Counted from the stretch's first letter, positions 7,003 to 14,231 are shown. The stretch is 64,000 nt of DNA from JALZOC01 sp031361295 (GCA_031361295.1 JANMCN010000133.1:42973-106972); one strand, 5' to 3'. The notes: generated by a model not told the origin, from the sequence alone. A program made the numbers and translations.

Positions 7003-8540
7003 CGGCGAGCGACCTGGGCCACAGCCCGCCAGCGCCACAGGTTGGTAAACACCTCGGGATCCGAGCGATCGCCGACGTCAAAGCGGGAATCGACCGCGCG
7101 GCTGTTCTGAATCCACGCGAGGAAGACCGCGGGCGCGTCCTCGTAGAACTGGCCGCGCAGATCCCCCACGGCCGCCCTCATCTCGGGCTCCGCTCGTGCG
7201 TGGCGCAGCTGCTCGAGCGCACGATCCACTCCTGAGTAGCCGGAATCCAGTAACTCGGGGCGTTGACCCCGCGCCGGCGAATGCCAGAACCGGTACACCC
7301 AGTCGAAGGACCGGCCGCTCGTCATCTGGTAGACGTAGGTGTCGAAGTCTCCGGCGGAGGCCCGTGCCTGCAGCTCTGTTTCGCGGGCGCCAGTCAGCGC
7401 CAGATCCACCCCGACTGCCGCGAGCTGACGCTGCAGCAGCAGCGCGATCCGCTCGAACTGTGGATCCTCATCCCAGAACAGGCACCTGATTCGGAACCGG
7501 CTGGCCATGTCGCCCGGATTCCTCCCCGCGCGCACTGGGAGACCAGCCGCCTCGAGTCTCAGACGCGCCGCACCCGGGTTGTAGCTGTGGCGCCGCGCGG
7601 CGGCGTTGTAGGCCCAGTGCGACGGCCATACGGGATCGTCCGCGACCTGTCCTTTGCCGCCCATGGCCTGGCTCACGATTTCGTCTCGGTTGATCGCTTC
7701 GGACAGCGCACGTCGGACTTCGATCTGCCTCAGAATCGGATGACGCAGGTTGAAGACGAGCGGGATGTAGAAGGGCCGAAGAGAGGAGTAGACGGAGATC
7801 CGCGTGGCGCCTTCGAGGAATTCAACAGAGTCCCTGTTGGCCTCCTGCACCATGTCGACTTCACCGCGCATCAAGGCCGCCCAGGCGACGCGCTGCGTTT
7901 CGAACGTTCGCACCTCCACGCGGCCGATCCCGGGGCTGCCCCGGTAGTAGCTGGGGAACCTGACCGCTTCGAGAACAGGCTTCTGTTTGAGGATCCTGAA
8001 GGGGCCGGTGCCCACATTCGGCTTGCGCTGGTCGACAATCAGCGTACCCGCGATGATTTCGATCAGGAAGGCGTCAGGCCTCGTCAGATGAAACACGACG
8101 GACTGATCGTCGGGAGACTCGACGTGGTCGACTGCTTCGAAGCCGCTCGTCCGCAGTTGCTGCCCGATGATTGCCGCGGCTACCGCGCCCGTGAGCGGGG
8201 TGCCGTCGTGAAACATCACGCCGCGACGAAGCGTGAGGCGCAAGGTGAGGCCGTCCGCATCCCAGGCCCACGACGTCGCGAGGCGCTCGACGGCTCTGCC
8301 CTGAGGATCGAGGGCAATCAACGGCTCCGCGAACAGCGACTCACGAAGTACCTTCGGGGTTTCACCAGTGCCGCGTGCCCCTATCCGCAGACTGTTGGCC
8401 AGTGCTGGTGCGGTCGCACCGCGCCTGCATCCGGCCGCGCTCGAGAGAATGATCAGGACGGCGAGCACGCAGATACCCAACGGCGGGCATCCTGACTGCC
8501 GAGTCACCCGCGACCGACGTGCCGCTGCCGCTCTGTGCAT
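6999..8540 (-). CDS. Family 5 (peptide/nickel-type) extracellular solute-binding lipoprotein
   Basis: A 513-residue SBP_bac_5 protein. The N-terminus is a lipoprotein signal peptide ending in SSAAGC with the lipidated Cys at residue 38. The mature part shows the family order: an early LRIGARGTGETPKVL stretch, the LRRGVMFHDGTPLTG motif, a central VEVRTFETQRVAWAALMRGEVDMV region, and IRCLFWDEDPQFERIALLLQRQL in the C-terminal lobe. Family 5 proteins bind oligopeptides or metal chelates and usually feed ABC importers. No ABC permease or ATPase gene is nearby. Instead the gene is fused by a four-base overlap to a histidine kinase gene and lies 120 bases downstream of three tiny peptide genes, so a sensory role is likely. 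Confidence 0.88.
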   Translation of the reverse strand: MHRAAAARRSRVTRQSGCPPLGICVLAVLIILSSAAGCRRGATAPALANSLRIGARGTGETPKVLRESLFAEPLIALDPQGRAVERLATSWAWDADGLTLRLTLRRGVMFHDGTPLTGAVAAAIIGQQLRTSGFEAVDHVESPDDQSVVFHLTRPDAFLIEIIAGTLIVDQRKPNVGTGPFRILKQKPVLEAVRFPSYYRGSPGIGRVEVRTFETQRVAWAALMRGEVDMVQEANRDSVEFLEGATRISVYSSLRPFYIPLVFNLRHPILRQIEVRRALSEAINRDEIVSQAMGGKGQVADDPVWPSHWAYNAAARRHSYNPGAARLRLEAAGLPVRAGRNPGDMASRFRIRCLFWDEDPQFERIALLLQRQLAAVGVDLALTGARETELQARASAGDFDTYVYQMTSGRSFDWVYRFWHSPARGQRPELLDSGYSGVDRALEQLRHARAEPEMRAAVGDLRGQFYEDAPAVFLAWIQNSRAVDSRFDVGDRSDPEVFTNLWRWRAVAQVARR

Positions 8541-8564
8541 GGAGTGGGGGGCCGCCGGGACCCC

Positions 8565-8583
8565 GCAAGGCGGGTAGCCTTGC
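8565..8583 (-). promoter_or_regulatory. Hairpin in the leader of the solute-binding protein gene
   Basis: GCAAGGC (8565-8571) and GCCTTGC (8577-8583) form a perfect 7-bp stem with a 5-base loop, 25-43 bases before the lipoprotein start. There is no T-tract, so it looks like a processing or pausing element between the peptide genes and the lipoprotein gene rather than a terminator. Confidence 0.4.
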
Positions 8584-8660
8584 CAGTCCCCTGATCTGCG
8601 ACGTCCCCTATAGTATCGGCCTTCTCATGCCAAAGAGAGAGACCGATCCGAGAGACCCGG

Positions 8661-8756
8661 CTACTTGCGCGGCTCGGGCATCTGTTCGACGACCCACGCG
8701 CAGCCGCTGTGGGGCAGGGGCTTCTTGTCGGCCTTCTTCACGATCTGGATTTTCAT
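8661..8756 (-). CDS. Small peptide, candidate RiPP precursor A (31 residues)
   Basis: A 31-residue ORF with ATG start and an AAAGGA ribosome-binding site eight bases upstream. A Lys-rich first half (MKIQIVKKADKKPLPHS) is followed by GCAWVVEQMPEPRK. It matches precursor B at 29 of 31 residues. The two genes differ at nine codons, and seven of those changes are synonymous (codons 6, 8, 18, 20, 24, 29, 30), which shows selection on the peptide. The small size, basic leader, Cys-Ala-Trp core and position downstream of a radical SAM/SPASM gene suggest a ribosomally made, post-translationally modified peptide. It matches no precursor family I recognise. Confidence 0.75.
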   Translation of the reverse strand: MKIQIVKKADKKPLPHSGCAWVVEQMPEPRK

Positions 8757-8796
8757 GGTGCTTATCCTTTGATTTCAGGGTTGTTCGAGTGAGTCG

Positions 8797-8892
8797 CTAC
8801 GCCCGGGGCTCGGGCATCTGCTCGACGACCCATGCGCAACCGCTGTTGGGCAGGGGCTTCTTGTCGGCTTTCTTGACGATCTGGATTTTCAT
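8797..8892 (-). CDS. Small peptide, candidate RiPP precursor B (31 residues)
   Basis: A 31-residue ORF with ATG start and an AGAGGA ribosome-binding site seven bases upstream. It differs from precursor A only by Asn for His at residue 16 and Ala for Lys at residue 31. The C-terminal half GCAWVVEQMPEPR is identical. Cys19, Trp21 and the acidic Glu24 are the obvious candidate sites for radical crosslinking. It lies 46 bases downstream of precursor C and 40 bases upstream of precursor A, on the same strand as the maturase, so one transcript is expected. The chemical modification itself is unknown. Confidence 0.75.
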   Translation of the reverse strand: MKIQIVKKADKKPLPNSGCAWVVEQMPEPRA

Positions 8893-8938
8893 GCTGGGGT
8901 CCTCTAAAGAAAATTGACGTTGCCGCGCCGTGACGCTG

Positions 8939-9025
8939 TTACCGCAGGTGCTCGACGGCCACATCGATGAGCCAGGGCCGCAGCGGGACTTTCTTCTTGT
9001 CCGTTTCATTCCTGTCGTTTTTCAT
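8939..9025 (-). CDS. Small peptide, candidate RiPP precursor C (28 residues, divergent)
   Basis: A 28-residue ORF starting 31 bases after the radical SAM gene, with a strong GGAG ribosome-binding site six bases upstream of ATG. It begins MKNDRNETDKKKVPLRPW and ends LIDVAVEHLR. It shares a layout with precursors A and B: a charged leader with DKK, then Pro-Leu, then Trp followed by two aliphatic residues and an acidic one (W-L-I-D here, W-V-V-E there). It has no Cys, so if the same enzyme modifies all three, Trp rather than Cys is the common target. It could instead be a regulatory or leader-binding peptide. Confidence 0.6.
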   Translation of the reverse strand: MKNDRNETDKKKVPLRPWLIDVAVEHLR

Positions 9026-9056
9026 GACCGCTCTCCTTTTGCCTTTCACCAAAGCG

Positions 9057-10490
9057 CTAGTTGACCGAGCCGACGCCGATCCCCGCGGCATCGCGCGCGA
9101 GTGAGACGACGCCGGCCTCGAAGCTGCTCTTGTGGCAGTTCGGCCGGCTCATGTTCCCGAGCTCCGTGTGGGCCGCGACGGAGCAGCCGCCCGCGCAGAC
9201 CGGGATGAAGGCGCAGTCGTCGCACTCCTTCCACGCAGCCAGCTGGTCGAATCGGGACGCGGCGCGCTGGCGCCACTCGTCCTGCCGACCGTCGATGTGC
9301 CCCGTGGACTGCGAGGCGTCCCCCGTGAAGCCCGGGCAGGCGTACATCGCGCCGTCCGGACCGATGGTGTGGGCGTGCGCCCGGTGAATCTCGCAGGGCC
9401 CCATGTGCACGCCGTCCATCGTCGCGAATCCACGCTTCTTCGTCTCTTCGCGCAGGTATGACATCTTCTCGTCGAGGAAGTTGCAGGTATCGCAGACGCT
9501 CGAGCCGCTCGTGCCGCTTCCCGCGGACGTCATGCACGTGCCGTTCAGCGGCTTGGTCCCCGCCCCGACCAGCGTCAGCGGAATCAGCCCCTTCCGCTGC
9601 TCCGGCTTGGGCTCGCGGATCACCGGCTTGAAGGCGACGCGCGCGATCTTGTCCGAAAACTCCTGTTCCTTGAGGAAGTCGAGCAGCGCCGGGTAGCTGT
9701 CGACCGAGCTCTCGTCGAAATTGCCCCCAATCGAGATGCGGCACTTGCCCGCCACGGCCCGCACGTTCTGGATGATCTTGTCGAACGTGCCCTGGCCTCC
9801 GCGGAGCGGGCGCATGCGGTTGTGCGTGTCGTGATCGCCGTCGAGCGTGATTTTCACCGCGTTCAGGCCGCACGGCGCGAGCCGATCGACCACCTCCGGC
9901 GTGAGCAGCAAGCCGTTCGTGATGACGTTGAGCTGCATCCGGACCCCCCTCGCCTGCGAGGCCGCCCACAGCCGCTCCGAGAGGTAGTACGCGACCGGCA
10001 GGTTCAGGAGCGGCTCGCCGCCGAACAGCGTGAGCACGAAGCTCCCTGGCTTGAGCGTGTCGAGCTGTCCCTCGGTGAACGCCGCCACGCGGTCCGCGGT
10101 CTCCATCGTCATCTTCGCGGCGAACTTGTTGTAGTCGCCGTGGTCACCCTGGAAGCAGTAGTCGCACGCGAAATTGCACTGCAGGGTCGTGAGGACCGTG
10201 ACGCGGAGCTGGTCGGCGCTCTGCCGCAGGTCGCGGAACCATTGCTCGATGTGCAGGCGCTCGGCCTCGCGGTTGTCGACGATGAACCCGTGGTCTGACA
10301 GGGTGGAGAGCGCCGTCCGTTCGGCCGGGTTGAGCGCCCCGGTGTCAGCCGTCCCTACGCGGTCGAGCAGCGCCGCGACGTCACGCGACACGATCAGCTG
10401 GGCATCCGTGAACGTGTTCATCAGGAACACGTCGTCGTGCCGGCCAGCCGTGTCGAGCGGGACGCGGACGTTGAACATCGAGGGCTGCAT
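9057..10490 (-). CDS. Radical SAM/SPASM peptide-modifying enzyme
   Basis: A 477-residue enzyme; start at ATG 10490 with a GGGAGAG ribosome-binding site. Residues about 8-80 form a winged-helix-like region of the type used as a peptide recognition element (RRE/PqqD-like, inferred). The radical SAM cluster motif is C105-x3-C109-x2-C112 (QCNFACDYC), followed by GGEP. The C-terminus is a full SPASM domain: C366 and C385 (GPCEIH...YACPG), then C423-x2-C426-x5-C432-x3-C436, and C452, enough for two auxiliary iron-sulfur clusters. An extra C319/C333/C336 group is unusual. Such enzymes install C-C or thioether links in small peptides. Three tiny ORFs follow directly, the likely substrates. Confidence 0.9.
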   Translation of the reverse strand: MQPSMFNVRVPLDTAGRHDDVFLMNTFTDAQLIVSRDVAALLDRVGTADTGALNPAERTALSTLSDHGFIVDNREAERLHIEQWFRDLRQSADQLRVTVLTTLQCNFACDYCFQGDHGDYNKFAAKMTMETADRVAAFTEGQLDTLKPGSFVLTLFGGEPLLNLPVAYYLSERLWAASQARGVRMQLNVITNGLLLTPEVVDRLAPCGLNAVKITLDGDHDTHNRMRPLRGGQGTFDKIIQNVRAVAGKCRISIGGNFDESSVDSYPALLDFLKEQEFSDKIARVAFKPVIREPKPEQRKGLIPLTLVGAGTKPLNGTCMTSAGSGTSGSSVCDTCNFLDEKMSYLREETKKRGFATMDGVHMGPCEIHRAHAHTIGPDGAMYACPGFTGDASQSTGHIDGRQDEWRQRAASRFDQLAAWKECDDCAFIPVCAGGCSVAAHTELGNMSRPNCHKSSFEAGVVSLARDAAGIGVGSVN

Positions 10491-10532
10491 TCGCTCTCCC
10501 TGGTCCCGAACAGAAAATCTGGAACCGATGTG

Positions 10533-10568
10533 GGAGTGGCGCCTCCGGCGCGCTCGAGCCGCCACTCC
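10533..10568 (-). promoter_or_regulatory. Leader hairpin upstream of the radical SAM gene
   Basis: GGAGTGGCG (10533-10541) and CGCCACTCC (10560-10568) form a perfect 9-bp stem around an 18-base loop, ending 43 bases before the radical SAM start. No T-tract follows on the minus strand. It would lie at the very 5-prime end of a transcript started from the sigma54-like element. Confidence 0.5.
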
Positions 10569-10583
10569 AGAAGTGGTAAAAGT

Positions 10584-10597
10584 GCAACGCATATTCC
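10584..10597 (-). promoter_or_regulatory. Sigma54-like -24/-12 element upstream of the radical SAM gene
   Basis: On the minus strand GG (10597-10596) and GC (10585-10584) are separated by exactly 10 bases, and the -12 box reads TTGCA, a full match to consensus. The -24 box has GG but not the following CAC. Transcription would begin near 10573, about 83 bases before the radical SAM start. An NtrC-type activator gene lies just upstream on the same strand. Confidence 0.4.
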
Positions 10598-10698
10598 GGC
10601 AGACCGCTGGTGTCCAAAGAGTCGCTTCGCCAGGAGAGTCATGGCCACGACACCCATAAATACAGATGTGTTCACCTGACTCTATATGACGTCGGATG

Positions 10699-10717
10699 GT
10701 GCGCGGATACGGCGCAC
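10699..10717. promoter_or_regulatory. Inverted repeat, candidate activator site
   Basis: GTGCGC and GCGCAC are separated by seven bases. It sits about 135 bases upstream of the predicted sigma54 start, a normal distance for an enhancer-binding protein. Confidence 0.35.
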
Positions 10718-10742
10718 GATGCCGGGTAGAACTGACTCGATC

Positions 10743-10758
10743 GGCCAATCCATTGGCC
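10743..10758. promoter_or_regulatory. Perfect dyad GGCCAAT-CC-ATTGGCC, candidate operator
   Basis: Seven-base arms with a two-base spacer. The loop is too small for a terminator hairpin, so a protein-binding site is more likely. It lies about 178 bases upstream of the predicted sigma54 start and 122 bases after the NtrC-type regulator stop. Confidence 0.4.
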
Positions 10759-10879
10759 TGTGGGGACAAACGGTTGCCCGACGTTTTCGTTTGGGACGCG
10801 CGGCGGGTCTACGGACGGAGGGAGCCAGGATGGACGGTCGCGTCGGGATGGGGAGTGATGAGCAGTCGGGCCGGGAGAC

Positions 10880-12265
10880 TCAGGCTCCGCGCAGCTTCCG
10901 GGCGATGTCCCGCAGATCGAGGCGGGCCATCTTGAATTTGAGGGTGCTGAGGGGGATCCCGAGATACCGCGCGGTGGCGGTGACGTTCCAGTCGGACTTC
11001 TCGAGCGCCCGCAGGATGAAATTGCGTTCGAAGGTATCGCAGGCCTCCTGGAACAGGGCTTCGCCGGTGGTCGACCCGGAGTCGAGCTTGGCGAAGTGGT
11101 ACTCGAGCGGCAGATCCTCGTCGGTGATCCACTCCTTGTCGGTGACCGCGACGAGTCGCTCGATGAGATTTTCGAGCTCGCGGATGTTGCCGGGCCACCA
11201 GTATGAGGCGAGAATCTTGAGAGCGGTGCCGGAGATGCCCCGCACCGGCTTGCGGAATTTCGTCTTGTACCGATCGAGGAAGAGGCGCGCCAGCTCGGGA
11301 AGATCCTCGATGCGCTCGCGCAGCGGCGGCATCCGGATCGGGATGACGTTGATGCGATAGAACAGGTCCTCCCGGAACCGCCCCTCCTTCACGGCCTTCT
11401 CCAGGTCCACGTTCGTCGCGACGACGAGCCGGAAACTCGTCCGGATCGGCTTCGTCCCTCCGACCCGTTCGATCTCCCCTTCCTGGATCGCGCGCAGCAG
11501 CTTGGCCTGGAGGTCGAAACGGAGGTCGCCGATTTCGTCGAGGAAGAGCGTGCCTCCCGAGGCGAGCTCGAATTTGCCGAGCTGCTGTTTGTGCGCGCCC
11601 GTGAACGAACCCCGTTCGTGCCCGAAGAGCGTGCTCTCCACCAGTTCGTGCGGAATGGCGGACAGGTTGACGGCGATGAACGGGGTCGATCCCCGGCCCG
11701 AGGTCCGGTGGAGGAGGCGCGCGAGCAGTTCCTTGCCGGTCCCGCTCTCGCCCAGGATGAGGACCGTGGCGGAGAGCTTGGCCACCTTCTGGACGAGCTC
11801 GACGATGTCGCGGATCTGCCGGCTCGGGCCGATCAGGAACTCCCGCTCGCTCTGCTCCGCCACCTGCGCGCTGAGCGTGATGACCTGGCGGTTCAGGTCC
11901 TGGCGTTCGCAGGCGTTCCGGACCATCGAGCGCAGCTCGTCGTACTCGAAATTCTTGGTGATGTAGTGGTAGGCGCCGTGCTTCATCGCCTGGACCGCGG
12001 TCTCGACCTCGTTGATCGCCGAGATCATGATGCACTCGATGAGGCTGTAGTTCTCCTTGACGATCCGCAGCACGTCGAAGCCGCTGATCCCGGGCAGCCG
12101 GACGTCCAGCAGGATGAGATCCACGTCCTCCTGCTTCAGCAGCATCAGGGCGGCTTCGCCGCTCGCCACCATGAGGACGCGGTAGTCCCGCTTGAGGATG
12201 GCGCCGATGGTGTCGCGCATCCCCTGATCGTCGTCGCAAATCAGGATGGTCTTGGAGCTCGCCAT
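10880..12265 (-). CDS. NtrC-family sigma54-dependent response regulator
   Basis: A 461-residue regulator with receiver (residues 5-120), AAA+ (about 145-375) and Fis-type helix-turn-helix (about 420-457). The receiver keeps its acidic pair, the phospho-acceptor Asp in LILLDVRLPG and the Lys in YITKNFEYDEL. The AAA+ core has Walker A GESGTGKE and Walker B GGTLFLDEIGDL. The sigma54-contacting loop reads GSFTGA in place of the usual GAFTGA, a conservative change. It should activate sigma54 promoters when phosphorylated. The histidine kinase at 5254-7002 is the only kinase nearby and is a plausible partner. Its own promoter has a TACAAT -10 box at 12277-12282, 11 bases before ATG. Confidence 0.93.
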   Translation of the reverse strand: MASSKTILICDDDQGMRDTIGAILKRDYRVLMVASGEAALMLLKQEDVDLILLDVRLPGISGFDVLRIVKENYSLIECIMISAINEVETAVQAMKHGAYHYITKNFEYDELRSMVRNACERQDLNRQVITLSAQVAEQSEREFLIGPSRQIRDIVELVQKVAKLSATVLILGESGTGKELLARLLHRTSGRGSTPFIAVNLSAIPHELVESTLFGHERGSFTGAHKQQLGKFELASGGTLFLDEIGDLRFDLQAKLLRAIQEGEIERVGGTKPIRTSFRLVVATNVDLEKAVKEGRFREDLFYRINVIPIRMPPLRERIEDLPELARLFLDRYKTKFRKPVRGISGTALKILASYWWPGNIRELENLIERLVAVTDKEWITDEDLPLEYHFAKLDSGSTTGEALFQEACDTFERNFILRALEKSDWNVTATARYLGIPLSTLKFKMARLDLRDIARKLRGA

Positions 12266-12276
12266 GGACCGGCCCG

Positions 12277-12282
12277 ATTGTA
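12277..12282 (-). promoter_or_regulatory. -10 hexamer of the NtrC-type regulator promoter
   Basis: TACAAT on the minus strand lies 11 bases upstream of the start codon, implying a 5-prime leader of only about 4-5 bases. No clear -35 box. Confidence 0.4.
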
Positions 12283-12344
12283 GCGCGGTTTGGGAAACGG
12301 GCGCCTCGCGCTTGTCCCTTTTCCCGATTGTTTAGTAAGGTAAG

Positions 12345-12635
12345 TTGGTTGTGGTCTCGTGGGTCGTCTCAGGCGCCGCCCTGCTCCTGGCGATCGTCGC
12401 GCTGGCGATGGTCCGCCGCCAGGCGAACCAGTTTCGCACGCTGACCAAATCCTACTGGGAACTGCGATACGACTACACGCGTCTGAGGTCGCGGCTGGCG
12501 CGCCTCGATCCCGATGAGGGGCCCGCCGGCGATCCGGCGCAGGACCCCGGCCACGGTGCCGCCGGAGCGGCTGCCCCCGCCGCCGCCACCGTGTCGTACG
12601 TCCCGCTGTCGACAATCAGGAAGAAAGACAAATAA
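12345..12635 (+). CDS. Small single-pass membrane protein of unknown function
   Basis: A 96-residue protein with one N-terminal membrane helix (VVSWVVSGAALLLAIVALAMV), a polar helical stretch rich in Arg/Leu/Tyr (about 25-55) and an Ala/Pro-rich tail ending in RKKDK. The assigned start is TTG at 12345, preceded by AAGG; GTG at 12351 is the alternative. I recognise no family. The stop overlaps the lpdA ATG by one base, so it is translationally coupled to lipoamide dehydrogenase, an arrangement that hints at, but does not show, a functional link. Confidence 0.65.
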   Translation: MVVVSWVVSGAALLLAIVALAMVRRQANQFRTLTKSYWELRYDYTRLRSRLARLDPDEGPAGDPAQDPGHGAAGAAAPAAATVSYVPLSTIRKKDK

Positions 12636-14053
12636 TGGCGAACGACTACGACCTCGTCGTGATCGGTTCGGGGACAGGCGGTTACGTCGCCGCGATCCGC
12701 GCCGCGCAGCTCGGCCTCTCGACCGCTGTCGTGGAGCGTGCCCCGACGCTCGGGGGCACCTGTCTCAACTGGGGATGCATCCCGACCAAGGCCCTGCTCG
12801 AGCACGCGCATGCGCTGAAGGTCGCGCAGGAGTGGAAGGAGTGGGGCCTCACGCTCGGGCAGGCAGCCGTCGGGATCGACATGACCCAGGTGCACGCGCG
12901 CAAGGACAAGATCGTGAAGGGCCTCACCGGCGGCGTCGAGTTCCTGTTCAAGAAGCACAAGATCGCCTGGATCAAAGGGAGCGGCCGGCTGGCGGGCAAC
13001 GGGAAGGTCGACGTCACGGACGGGCAGGCCGGCACGGTCACCGCGCGACGCGAAATCATCGTCGCGACCGGGTCGCAGGCCAGGAGCGTGCCCGGCATCG
13101 AGATCGATCGCAAGCGCATCATCACGAGCGATGAGGCGATCGGGCTGAAGGCGATTCCCGCGTCTCTCGTGATCATGGGCAGCGGCGCCGTCGGCGTGGA
13201 GTTCGCGTCCATCTTCCGCCGCTTCGGCTCAGAGGTCACTATCATCGAGCTCCTGCCGCGCCTCGTGCCCGTCGAGGACGACGCGGTGTCGATCGAGCTC
13301 GAACGATCGTTCAAGAAGCAGGGGATCAAAGTGCTGACCGGGACCAGGGTGACGAGCGCCAGGGCCGGTGCCGACACCGTGGAAATCGAGGCCCAGACAC
13401 CCGAGGGGAAGTCTCTGACGCTCAAGGCCGAGTACCTGCTGGTCGCGACGGGACGTGGCCCCGTGACGTCGGGTCTCGGGGCGGAAGACGCCGGTCTGCG
13501 CATGGAGCGTGGGTACATCCACGTCGACCGGGAGTTCCGCACGAGCGTACCCGGGATCTCGGCGATCGGGGACGTCATCACGTTCGACACCCCCGGGCAC
13601 CCGCAGCTGGCGCATCTGTCGTCGGCCGAAGGGGTGGCGCTGGCCGAGCGAATCGCCGGCCGGGCATTCAACCCGATCAATTACGACCAGGTGCCAGGCT
13701 GCACGTACTGCGACCCCGAGATCGGCAGCGTCGGGCTCACCGAGAAAGAGGCGCAACAGCGCGGGTACGATGTGAAGACCGGCACGTTCAAGTTCGGCAT
13801 CCTGGCGCGCGCCCGGATCGCGGGCGAGACCGAGGGCTTCGCCAAGATCGTCTTCGACAACAAGTACGACGAGATCCTGGGCGTGCACCTGATCGGGCCG
13901 CGCTCGACCGAGCTCGTCGCGGAAGCCACCTTGGCGCTCCGGCTCGAGTGCACCGTCGAGGAGTTGATTCGGACCATACACGCGCACCCGACCATGTCGG
14001 AAGCCATCGGCGAAGCGGCCCACGCCGCCCACGGCGGGGCGATACATGCGTAA
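12635..14053 (+). CDS. lpdA: Dihydrolipoyl dehydrogenase (E3)
   Basis: A 472-residue flavoprotein that reoxidises dihydrolipoamide with NAD in 2-oxoacid dehydrogenase and glycine cleavage complexes. It has the FAD site VIGSGTGGYVAAI (9-21), the redox disulfide C43/C48 in GGTCLNWGCIPTK, the NAD site IMGSGAVGVEFASIFRRFG, the second FAD contact SAIGDVI, and the C-terminal catalytic HAHPTMSEA with the His-Glu pair. Length is normal. It is followed after about 180 bases by an E2 gene and lipB, making a compact lipoic-acid cluster. Confidence 0.96.
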   Translation: MANDYDLVVIGSGTGGYVAAIRAAQLGLSTAVVERAPTLGGTCLNWGCIPTKALLEHAHALKVAQEWKEWGLTLGQAAVGIDMTQVHARKDKIVKGLTGGVEFLFKKHKIAWIKGSGRLAGNGKVDVTDGQAGTVTARREIIVATGSQARSVPGIEIDRKRIITSDEAIGLKAIPASLVIMGSGAVGVEFASIFRRFGSEVTIIELLPRLVPVEDDAVSIELERSFKKQGIKVLTGTRVTSARAGADTVEIEAQTPEGKSLTLKAEYLLVATGRGPVTSGLGAEDAGLRMERGYIHVDREFRTSVPGISAIGDVITFDTPGHPQLAHLSSAEGVALAERIAGRAFNPINYDQVPGCTYCDPEIGSVGLTEKEAQQRGYDVKTGTFKFGILARARIAGETEGFAKIVFDNKYDEILGVHLIGPRSTELVAEATLALRLECTVEELIRTIHAHPTMSEAIGEAAHAAHGGAIHA

Positions 14054-14231
14054 AGGGCTTCCAGCGCCCAGCTCCCAGCTTCCAGCTCCCAGCTTCGAGC
14101 TTCCAGCTTCGAGCAGGGAATGACAGCGTGGTGAGCGAGGCCAGAGCGCCTCGCTCTCTGTTCACCGCGGAGGCGGGGTCACAAGCAAGGGCTGGAAGCG
14201 GGAAGCCGGACGCTGGAAGCGAGCAAGCGAT
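14054..14231. repeat. Degenerate CTTCCAGC repeats in inverted arrangement between lpdA and E2
   Basis: The first half (14058-14116) carries at least six imperfect copies of CTTCCAGC/CTCCCAGC in tandem. The second half (14187-14224) carries the complement, GGCTGGAAGC and CGCTGGAAGC. The two arms could fold into a long imperfect hairpin around 14120-14185. No gene is supported in this stretch. Similar low-complexity sequence recurs at many gene junctions in the window. Confidence 0.7.

Larger units (their letters stand above)
10491..10879. other. 389-base intergenic region upstream of the candidate RiPP operon
   Basis: No gene is supported here. It holds, in the direction of the operon: the dyad at 10743-10758, the dyad at 10699-10717, the sigma54-like element at 10584-10597 and the leader hairpin at 10533-10568, each listed separately. 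Short ORFs in this stretch lack ribosome-binding sites and family features. Confidence 0.6.

Noticed and set aside
9046..9969. 307-codon minus-strand ORF overlapping the maturase
   Set aside because: Different frame of the radical SAM gene; Arg/Ala-rich with no domain.
10421..10675. Small minus-strand ORF upstream of the radical SAM gene
   Set aside because: GTG start without a ribosome-binding site; it crosses the sigma54-like element and hairpin and has no family features.
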